In this document: piece by piece, positions 17,850 to 26,996 of the stretch | Layout: each line of letters begins with the position of its first letter | Numbering within the stretch: position 1 is the stretch's first letter | Assembly: GCA_013416795.1 (NCBI GenBank) | Contig: RQSC01000029.1 | Location: 311,773 to 341,267 of the forward strand | Source of the DNA: Prasinococcaceae sp. CCMP 1430 | Taxonomy: Eukaryota > Prasinodermophyta > Palmophyllophyceae > Prasinococcales > Prasinococcaceae | Direction: 5' to 3' | Length of the DNA: 29,495 nt | Program-made: the position numbers and the translations under genes | Notes under the pieces: generated by a model | Told to the model about the DNA's origin: nothing | The model's database searches: none | Seen by the model: the letters and a program-made list of their open reading frames with translations, nothing else

Positions 17850-19182
17850 ATGGGCGCGGGCGGGCTCGTGCACGGCGGGACGGGCGTCGACGCGCGCCGC
17901 TCCGCCGCCGAGACGGGGGGCGGGGCGGACGGCATGAGCGAGCGCGCTGATGAGCGCTCCCCCCGCATTCGGGGGCAGGGCGGCAGGGGAGGCGGCGCAG
18001 GTGGGATCGTAGCGAGCACGCGCGGGGACGGGGGTTCCGACCTGGATAGCGGCGGGAACGTTCGTGTGACGCAGTACTCTGACTGGCTGCAGACGGTGTA
18101 CCCGCCAGGGAGCGACTTCGACGTGGCCGAGCTGCTGCCCAACCTGATGCCGCTCCAGGAGAAGCACAAGGCGTGGGAGGGCGACCAAAACAACACGTTC
18201 TTCAGAGGTACGCCCGCTTTCGGCCGCGACCTGTCTGGGTGCCCTGCCGTCCACACGCGTGCGCAGGCACACAGACCACTGCCACCACACATCGCATCAC
18301 TCCGCCCCGCCCCGCTCGACAGCCTCGTTGACCCCCGCGTGCGCCTGACGCACCTCACGCGCGAACGCCGCGCGCTTCGAACGACAGTCCTCCGCCCCGC
18401 CGCCGTCGACGCGCTTCACGACAAGCTCAAGGCCGCCGAGAACCGCCGCGACGGCGACCCGGAGCCACCAGCGGTATGGACGTACGCCGGCCAGGCCGGC
18501 AACGCGTTCATCGACGGCCGCGAGGACAACATGGCCAAGTTCAAGCCCGGCGTGTACGACATGAAGTTCGTCTTCAGCAGCAACAACGCCAAGCACACGG
18601 TGCGCACACCTTACTGGTACGAGTGGGAGAGCGTGCTGCGGCCGGTCATCGAGAGCGTGCTCGGTAAGGGCGCGTGCGAGAGGCTCATCCGGCTGCAGCT
18701 GGCGTACATGACGCCCGGCGCGCAGATCTTCCACCACAGGGACACGGGCCGCTGGGTGAAGGACGCACACAGGGTGCACATACCCCTGGAGGTGAACCCG
18801 CACACGCGCTTCCAGGTGAAGCTCCACGCGGACGACGACGAGTGGGTGCAGGTGCCCCTCGAGCGAGGCAGGTCCTTCGAAATCAACAACAACTTCATGC
18901 ATAGGGTGTTCAATGACGGCGAGGAGTACCGCACGCACCTCCTCGTGGACTTGGGCGAAGAGAGGCGCACGTACATTGACCTCAAGCCGGGAGGTGCGTC
19001 GTGGCGCTGCCTCCTAGCGCATGCGTTTCGACCGAGGAACCCCCCTCCCCCCCCCATCCCCCCGAGTATATGCTGCTCCGCCATGCTCGCAGCGCTGACG
19101 CGCTCGGCCGCGCCGTCGGTGCGAGCCCACACTAGAGCACTGCGTGTACGACAAGCTCAACAAGAGGGGCGTGTGCCACTGA
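17850..19182 (+). CDS. Aspartyl/asparaginyl beta-hydroxylase-type 2-oxoglutarate dioxygenase, three exons
   Basis: Inferred exons 17850-18207, 18388-18993 and 19136-19182 give 336 residues. Both introns have GT-AG ends (donors GTACGC and GTGCGT; acceptors ACGACAG and ACACTAG). The joins give FFR-VLRPAAVD and DLKPG-EHCVYDKLNKRGVCH and leave a clean TGA. Intron 1 is 180 nt with no stop, so the unspliced frame is also open. The core has LQLAYMTPGAQIFHHRDTGR (HxD iron ligands), HIPLEVNPHTRF, then FEINNNFMHRVFN (distal His) and YRTHLLVDLGE (2OG-binding Arg). This is the PF05118 double-stranded beta-helix. The family hydroxylates Asp/Asn in proteins, and many bacterial and algal members have unknown substrates. 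The start is uncertain: the frame is open back toward the N at 17757, with a hydrophobic stretch (LRPALALVAAYRL) just before this ATG, so a signal or anchor sequence may be missing. Confidence 0.85.
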
Positions 19183-19441
19183 GCGCGGGCGTGCGGCCCC
19201 GACACAACGCCCGCCCGCGTCGGCTGTGCAGGCGCGGCGCTCAAGTGCGCTGAGTGGCAGGCACCGACGGCGACGGCCGCGCGTCGCGCGCGACGACGCG
19301 CCTGTGCGCCGCGGATACCATTCGCACAATAATTACTGTACAGGGCGGTTGTGGCAGGCACCACCTCGCGATGAACGCCCGCCGCGCTGCTGCCGCCAAC
19401 GCGAGCGCGTCCACGATGGCGGGCCCGCCTTATTAATTCCT

Positions 19442-20467
19442 TCAGAGATCCGCTGCCCGCCCGACGCCGCCAGCGTCAAGCAGCATGTGCTGCTTGAAGC
19501 ACAGCGTGGCGGGGTCGTGCAAGTGATTCTTGCCAGTGGGCATGCTGCACGCGAGCCCGCTGGCGTCCGCAAGCGCTGGCTCGGCGGCCGCGTGCTTCGA
19601 GTGAGGCTCGGTGGCCAGCTGGCAGTAGTCCACCAGAGACACCTGCGACAGGGACACGCCGAGGTGCGTGTCGGGCGACATGCCAGGCTTGCTGAGCCGG
19701 CCGCCCACCCTGCGCATGGCGAGCGCGTGCGACAGTTTGCCGCTCAGCTCCGGACACGGCGCGTTCTGGAAGGCGTCGCCTCTCGACCCGGCGAGCGTGC
19801 GGCTCACGACGTCGGCGGTCTGCACCACCTCGTACATGTAGCCGCCGTACAGCGAGATGGCCGCCTTGTGGCGCTCGACCGAGCGGTCACCGCACGCGTC
19901 CTCCGCGACGGCGACGCGAAAGCCGGCGTTGAACGCGCCGAACACGGTGTGCTGGACGCACACCGACGTGATCAGTCCGCACACGATGATGGTGTGCACG
20001 CCCTTCGCGCGCAGGTCCGGCGTCAGGTCGGGCGCGTTCACGAACGCGCCGAACGTATCCTTGTCGACTGTGGTCTCGCCCGGCAGAGGGCTTGCCCACG
20101 GCTCCGTGGCGCGGGGGTCGACCTCGTACTGCTTGCGCCCGGGATTGAGGCGCTCGAACTGCGGCAGCCAGGGGCACTGTTCGCGCGAGTACGCCGCGCG
20201 CACGTGGACGACCTCGGCGCCCGAATCGCGCGCGGCCGCGAGCAGCGCCGCCACGTTCTCGGGAAGGTGCGGGAAGTTCTCCCGCGCGGGCTCGCACTCC
20301 GTCCAGTAGACGGGCTGCAGGTCGACGAGCATGAGCGCCGTGCCCGGCCCCAGCGCCGCGGGCGGCGCGGGCGCCGTGCTGCCCGGCAGGGACGCGAGGT
20401 TTGCCTCCGACTGGATCGCGCGCATGCCGGTCATGCCACGCAGCCCGTCGAGACCGCCTGCGGACAT
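19442..20467 (-). CDS. Isochorismatase-like cysteine hydrolase, possibly 5'-incomplete
   Basis: From the ATG at 20467 the protein has 341 residues. Catalytic triad candidates are the Asp of ALMLVDLQ, the Lys of TTVDKDTFGAF and the Cys of IIVCGLITSVCVQHT, the D-K-C set of the isochorismatase/nicotinamidase superfamily. Supporting blocks are AEVVHVRAAYS and FRVAVAEDACGDRS. A C-terminal extension of about 100 residues (from SRTLAGSRGD) has no match I know. Similar proteins cleave isochorismate, nicotinamide or N-carbamoyl compounds; the substrate cannot be read from the sequence. The frame stays open upstream, Ala/Pro-rich, right to the N at 20682, so an organelle-targeting N-terminus may extend into the gap. 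The gene converges on the dioxygenase gene with 259 nt between stops. Confidence 0.85.
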   Translation of the reverse strand: MSAGGLDGLRGMTGMRAIQSEANLASLPGSTAPAPPAALGPGTALMLVDLQPVYWTECEPARENFPHLPENVAALLAAARDSGAEVVHVRAAYSREQCPWLPQFERLNPGRKQYEVDPRATEPWASPLPGETTVDKDTFGAFVNAPDLTPDLRAKGVHTIIVCGLITSVCVQHTVFGAFNAGFRVAVAEDACGDRSVERHKAAISLYGGYMYEVVQTADVVSRTLAGSRGDAFQNAPCPELSGKLSHALAMRRVGGRLSKPGMSPDTHLGVSLSQVSLVDYCQLATEPHSKHAAAEPALADASGLACSMPTGKNHLHDPATLCFKQHMLLDAGGVGRAADL

Positions 20468-20681
20468 GTGCCCGTGGTGCAGGGCTCGCGCCGCCGGCGG
20501 GCTCGCCGGGCTGGCAGCACCCGCAGGCCCATCGTGCCGCTCTGTGGAGTCGCCCGCCGCCGCAGCGCTCGCTGCAGGGGTGTGCCACGTGCTGCGCGAG
20601 GGCCACTCGTGCACGGCAGGCGCTTGCTCCGCGGCCAGCGGCGGCGGCAGAGCGGCGGCCGGCTGTGCGCGGGCCTGCAGA

Positions 20682-20682
20682 N
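20682..20682. other. Single N: probable contig join
   Basis: This is one undetermined base. On its left is the still-open 5' end of the isochorismatase-like frame; on its right, with no spacer, is the interior of an importin-9-like protein. Two unrelated coding interiors meeting at an N is the signature of a collapsed scaffold gap or misjoin. Confidence 0.7.
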
Positions 20683-21191
20683 GGCCAACTACAATGACCC
20701 GCTCATCGCCGAGGACGCCTCTGAGGTCCTGCAGGAATTAGTAGGCACCGCTGAGCACGCCGCAGCTGCTGTGCTCTCCCGTGCGGTGCCTGGCATTCGC
20801 TCGATGCTCACAAGTGGCAGCGCGAGCGCGAGTGGCAGCGAGGAAACTGGCATGCTCGAGGCGTCCCTGCACTTGCTTGCGTCCATTACTCGGCGGGCGC
20901 CGCCAGCCGCGGCGCGGGCAGCGTACGAGGAGCTAGCACCGGCGACTCTTGCGTGCGTGAGCAACGATGCGGACAGCGGCGTTGTCCAAGGCGCCTGCCA
21001 GGCGCTGCGCGCCTTCGTGCACGCTGCGGGCTCTGCGCAGGAACTTGCCGCATGGGCTGGTGGCGCTGCCATGCAGCACATGATCGAGTGCGCGTCCAGG
21101 TTGCTCGCGACTGGTGCGAGCGCCATGAGCGACAGGTCCATCATGTTCTCGGGAGGATTTTTGCGCACGCTGCTGGCGCGGCTGCCGGCAG
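20683..21191 (+). pseudogene. Importin-9-like karyopherin fragment (internal ARM/HEAT exon)
   Basis: The frame beginning at the N reads ANYNDPLIAEDASEVLQEL, then a linker with Ser/Gly, EASLHLLASITRRAPP, ELAPATLACVSNDADSGVVQ, GACQALRAFVHAA, ELAAWAGG, MIECASRLLATGAS and FSGGFLRTLLARLPAG. Order and spacing resemble the middle of importin-9 (IPO9/Kap114-like), including the ECLRAYV...WH...MQVVSQLLDP...FVGRLVSTLI-type blocks as I remember them. IPO9-type nuclear import receptors have about 1000 residues, so only one exon-sized piece is here. A GT donor (GCAG then GTGCCG) at 21192 fits where the similarity stops; the rest of the gene is not found downstream. It is either an assembly fragment or a remnant. 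Confidence 0.6.
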
Positions 21192-22238
21192 GTGCCGAGG
21201 CAGACGGCGTGTCGTGCGCGATCGCGGGCACGCAGCATTTCATCTCCGAAAATATTCCCTTGACATGGTTTTATGCATTTATACATGACGTCAATAAGGG
21301 GATTTCAACGCGCGCGCCGAACGGGTGGGTTTGTCGGTGGGTGGGTGGGTTGAGGACGGGGGAAAGGCGAGCGGGAACAGGCAGACAGACGGCCCGCATG
21401 CGTCCACGGAGGACGGAGCCGATGGACGAGCCGCACCGGCTGCAACCGTCGCGAGCCCGGGCTGGCGAGTGCCGACCGACCGACCCCCCACACCACGCCG
21501 CTGGCCGACAGGCAGGCAGGCCGAGACCGTCGGGTGCAGCAGGGCCGCGGGTCGCGCGCTCGGTCGGTAGGTCGGCTCCGCAGCCACGTGACGGATGGAG
21601 TCGGCGGTCGATCCATGGTGGGTGGGTGTGGGTGTGAGCGGCCTGCTTGCGCGACCAGCGAGGGAGCGAGCGCGCGCCAGCCTCTCTGTCGGGCGGCCCC
21701 CGCGAACCGACATCCGACCGACCGACCGAGCGAGTGGCTGCGGCTATGCCTCTGCGCCCCCCACACCACGGACCACACACAGCGCAGCTGTGCCCGCTTG
21801 CGCGCCGAAGGGGCGCGCGCCGCCAAGCCCCGCCGCCGCCGCCCCGCGCCGCATTCGTGTGCACTCGGGGTTACGGTATGGAATACCCGGGTATATACAG
21901 GAATACCCGGATTTATATGGACTAAGTCCCATCCTAAAGCCGAATGTCCATGGCCCATCCACGGAACTGACGTAAATCCACCGAAGGAACATGCGCACTC
22001 GCCCTCACACCGCGAATTCGGGCGGCTCCGCAGAACTTTACTGTACGAAATGCCTAAACCCTAAAACCCAAAAGTCACAGATGCATTTTCAGCCCCGCGA
22101 ACTTTTAACCCCGCGAACTTTTAACCCGCAATCCCTTTTTACTCATAGAGACTTTCCGCACCCCCGCCGCTGCGGCGAGGCGCCGTCGGCGAGGGGGGGG
22201 CCAAAAATCAGCCATGTTCGGGTTGCGGGACTTTTTTT
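21192..22238. other. Noncoding, repeat-rich region
   Basis: No frame here looks like protein. Visible items are G-rich runs (21320-21360) and scattered CGAC/GTCG tetranucleotide clusters near 21474-21486, 21562-21576 and 21714-21732; the last two can pair as inverted repeats. The word CCCCCCACACCACG occurs twice (near 21485 and 21757), a 12-nt palindrome (ATACCCGGGTAT) lies at 21883-21894, and GGAATACCCGG is repeated close by. A telomere-like CCCTAAAACCC stands near 22060. A 16-nt direct repeat, CCCGCGAACTTTTAAC, fills about 22095-22128. This could be remnants of a small nonautonomous element, but no defined ends or target-site duplication are visible. Confidence 0.4.
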
Positions 22239-22592
22239 TCAAATCCGTTTGATGACGGCGCCGCGGCGCCGCGCGCGTTTCGCGCGCGCGCCGAAGGGGA
22301 ACTTTTCGATCAAAATCTTCTTTATTTTGCGTTGTACGCGCGCATTTCCGCGGAAAACGCCGCCGCGCGCCGACCGACGCCGACGCATTCGCAGCGCTCG
22401 CTCACCCTCCTGCACGTAACGGCCTCCGAAAAGGTGGTTGAAACAATTCGTGGCCCCAAATCCAACGGCACCACCGAGTCCATACACGAAGGGAAAAGGC
22501 GCGTTCGGTGTCGCGCCCGCAGCGTCCGCATCCTCCTCGTCGCCAGCGTTACGACACTCGCCCGCTCGGTCCGGCTCCTGCAGCTGTTTCAT
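22239..22592 (-). CDS. Doubtful small protein or first exon
   Basis: From the ATG at 22592 a 117-residue frame reads MKQLQEPDRAGECRNAG, acidic residues, then FPFVYGLGGAVGFGATNCFN and HLFGGRYVQEG, and then a very basic tail. The middle has a more protein-like composition than shadows nearby. A strong donor-like GTGAGC follows the codons for VQEG, so the real product may splice away from the basic tail. An AATAAA on the minus strand lies about 40-60 nt further on. I recognise no family. It is about equally likely to be noncoding. Confidence 0.3.
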   Translation of the reverse strand: MKQLQEPDRAGECRNAGDEEDADAAGATPNAPFPFVYGLGGAVGFGATNCFNHLFGGRYVQEGERALRMRRRRSARGGVFRGNARVQRKIKKILIEKFPFGARAKRARRRGAVIKRI

Positions 22593-23007
22593 CGGTGTGC
22601 GTGCGTGGGTGCGGGCGCGGGCGTGGGGTGTGTTCCGAGTGCCTCGATAGAGAGTCCTACGCGCTCGCATGCGTTCGGCTCATCATCATCAAGCCACGAT
22701 GGATGCGCGCGGCGTCGCGTGCTCAGCAGGGATATATTCGTCGAGGTGCGCTGCGTTGGGGAACAGTAGTAAGAAGCTTCCTGCGGCGTGCGCGCGCGCG
22801 TGCGCGCGGGTGTGCGTGCGTGCGGTCGCGTTGGGCCGGGGCGAGGTGAGGAGGCTCCACAGCCCCGCGCCCGGGCGAAGCGGCTCGCGCGCGGGCGTGT
22901 GGGCGCGAGATCGCCGGGCTCCGCGGAGGAAGAGACGAGACGCACGCGCGCGCGCACGCACGCACGTGCGCTCGTAGACGGGCCGCAGGCGGCGTGCGGG
23001 ATCCACC
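22593..23007. promoter_or_regulatory. Upstream region of the zinc-finger/membrane protein gene
   Basis: GC-rich with long CG-alternating runs (22788-22815, 22940-22975) and one ATA-rich word near 22730. It probably holds the promoter and 5' UTR of the gene at 23008 and possibly of the doubtful gene on the other strand. I see no defined element. Confidence 0.35.
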
Positions 23008-25229
23008 ATGGGTGGGCGCGGGCGGCCCGGCTGGGAGCTCGTACGGGAGAGGCTTCTTCGGGGCGCGGGCGGCCGCGACGATGCCAGCTTGCCGGGCCGC
23101 GGCGGCGGTGACGACTGCGGCGGAGCGGCGGAGACGGCGCCGGCGCCGGCCCCCGCTGCGGAGGAGGCTCCGACGAGGGGCTCGTGCCACAAGTGCGGCC
23201 AGGCCTGGCATAGAGTACGGACTCTGCGCGCGAGAGCGAGCGAGAGCGAGAGCTAGAATATGTCTGTGTGTGTGCGCGCGCGCGTTCGTGTGTTTGTGTG
23301 TTTCCCGCACGCCCGTCGCGACCGCCCACCACCACGGAGACGCACACGCGCGCGCAGGGGCACGCCCACACTCGCGAATGCGCACAGCGGCGAGAGCGCC
23401 CGCACATGCGCTGACGTGCGCGCCATACGCGCGCGCGCGCACAGTCGCGCACAGGCACCATGCGGAGGTGCGACGTGTGCGGAGCCGTGTACCACGCGCA
23501 CGACTGCGGTGGACGGCTGGAAGCCGTCGACGCGAGCCTCGTGGAGCGCTGCGAGGAGTGCCCGCGCTGCTCGGGTCTGTGCGCGTGTAACATCGGGGGG
23601 AAGGTGAGCTGCCGGGTCTCGGACCTGCGCATGTACATGCGCAAGAAGCGGAAGAGGGCGCGCGAGTTCGGGGGAGCGGCGGCATACGCGCGCGACGCGG
23701 TCGAAGCCTGCGCCTCTCCGGCTTCTGCGGGGGCAGGAGCAGCGGGAGCAGCGACTCCAGCAGCGACAGCAGCCGCGCCAAAAGCAGCACCACTCAAAAG
23801 TGCAGTACCGCCACTACTACTAGCAGGAGGAATGCCATGCACGGGCGCGGTGCCAGTGGCAGCACACCCCGCCCCGCATTTGGGGGGGGGAGCTGTGGCG
23901 AACGCCCAGCGAGTCGACGTCGGCGGTACCTTCGGCGCCGAGCCAGCCGCCCCACCGAGGGGCCTCTTGGAGGAGTTCGACGCGGCGCTCGAGGTGATAG
24001 ACTTCTCAGTGCCCTCCACGAAGCCGCCGGCGCCCGGCGGTGGGGGCGGGAGCAGCGGCGCCGATGGCAACACTTGCAGCGGCTGGCGGCCTGAGGGCAG
24101 CGCCCGTGAGAGTGGGCTCAATCCGGGCGAAGTCTATAAGTTCGCGGGCGTCTCTGCGGCCACAGCGGCGGTCACAGTGGCGCAGGTGGTGACGAGCGTA
24201 ATGACCATGACCAACATCGACGGCGGCGAGGGCGGCGGGGGCGCCAGCGGCGAGCTCAGGCGGCTACTGAGGGAGGGCAACGCCAGCGCATACGTGGACG
24301 GCGCGGCGGCGGCTCAGGTGCTGGGACATAAGGGCGGGACTGAGGCGCGCCTCGAGGTCGCCCTGATCGTCGCGTCGCTGTTGCTGCAGCTCGCGGTTGT
24401 TTTGGTCTGGCACTACCGTCCCAGTGGTTGCAGGGGCAAGGGCCTCCTCGGAGACCTCAAGGCGAGCGTGCTCCTGATACGCCGCCCGCAGTGGGCCAGG
24501 CGCGCGTGCGCCATGGTGGAGCGCCGTGGCTGGCGGGTTCCTTTCTGTCGGGCGCGGTGCATTGGGATGCTTTTCATCACTGCTTGCGTGTGGGTAACGG
24601 CGTTGCAGATGTGGCTGCCGGGTGCAAACGTGCGGACCGCGCTGGCCTTCTATGCGGCGCGTACAGCGACGGTGGCCATGATTGCTGCCATGATCATGTT
24701 TGGCAGCGATGGCTTCGACACCGGCCTGGAAGGTGGCTGCGTCCGCATGTCGCGCGTGGCGACTGCTGCGGTCGCGTGGGCGCTGCCGGCTGTGCTCGCA
24801 AGATCGGCGCTGCCGTGGTGGCAGCAGCTGGGCGTGCACGCGCTGTTCGCGCGTCACTGCGCGTTCAGCCTCGTGCTTCTTCCTTTGTCAGGCATTGGCA
24901 GCCTGGCTGAGATGCGGGCCATCCTTCGCGGCCGGGGGTCCTGCAACTGCGTCGTCGAACGCGGTGACAGCACGTCCCGTTTGTGCTCGCACCTTTGCAC
25001 GCGGGCGGGCCTGGCGATGTTCCTGCTCACGCATATCGCCATGGTTACGGGACACGCGCTGCCGACCGCGGTCGAGGCGCTGCGGCCCGGCACCTTCGCG
25101 CGCACGCCCCAGCTCGTCGGGAGTGCGCCGCCGCCCGCGCAGCTCGCGGCCGCGGCCGCGCTTGTCGCGGGCCACGCGCTCACGCTGCGCACCGCCCTCA
25201 CGCTCGCGCGCCGCGGGCGCCTCGACTGA
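23008..25229 (+). CDS. CDCA7/R1-type zinc finger fused to a polytopic membrane domain, two exons
   Basis: Exons 23008-23214 and 23445-25229 give 663 residues. The start ATG has a strong CCACCATGG context. The intron is GTACGG to CGCACAG, phase 0, joining CHKCGQAWHR to SRTGTMRRCDVCG. The zinc-finger part (residues about 60-125) has CHKC, CDVC and CEECPRCSGLCACN, the pattern of the zf-4CXXC_R1 domain of CDCA7 and the R1 repressor (a nuclear, DNA/chromatin-binding fold). A basic patch KKRKRAREF follows, then 230 residues of Ala/Pro/Gly linker. From about residue 371 there are around seven hydrophobic segments: VALIVASLLLQLAVVLVW, GMLFITACVWVTALQMWL, ALAFYAARTATVAMIAAMIM, VATAAVAWALPAVLA, FSLVLLPLSGIGSL, LAMFLLTHIAMVTGHAL and AAAAALVAGHALTL. 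The combination is unusual; it may sit in the nuclear envelope or ER. I do not recognise the membrane domain. Confidence 0.75.
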
Positions 25230-26924
<1,695 letters not shown>

Positions 26925-26996
26925 CGCGCGCGCCCGCCTCGCGCCCGTGGGAGCTCGCTATTATGAAACATAACAATTCGGCCAAACACCCCGCGA
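26925..26996. other. Short convergent gap between fabG and the coiled-coil gene
   Basis: Only 72 nt separate the two stop codons. The second half is AT-richer (TATTATGAAACATAACAATT). Both 3' UTRs must end here or overlap. Confidence 0.5.

Noticed and set aside
19226-21637. Plus-strand frame of about 800 codons as one protein
   Set aside because: Its left part is antisense to the isochorismatase-like gene, the middle crosses an N, and the right end is noncoding. Only 20683-21191 has protein-like features.
22050-22075. Telomere end (CCCTAAA words)
   Set aside because: There are only one or two degenerate copies, and genes continue on both sides.
22589-24121. Minus-strand 510-codon frame opposite the zinc-finger gene
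   Set aside because: The plus strand has paired Cys motifs, a clean splice and membrane helices. The minus reading is Arg/Pro/Ser noise.
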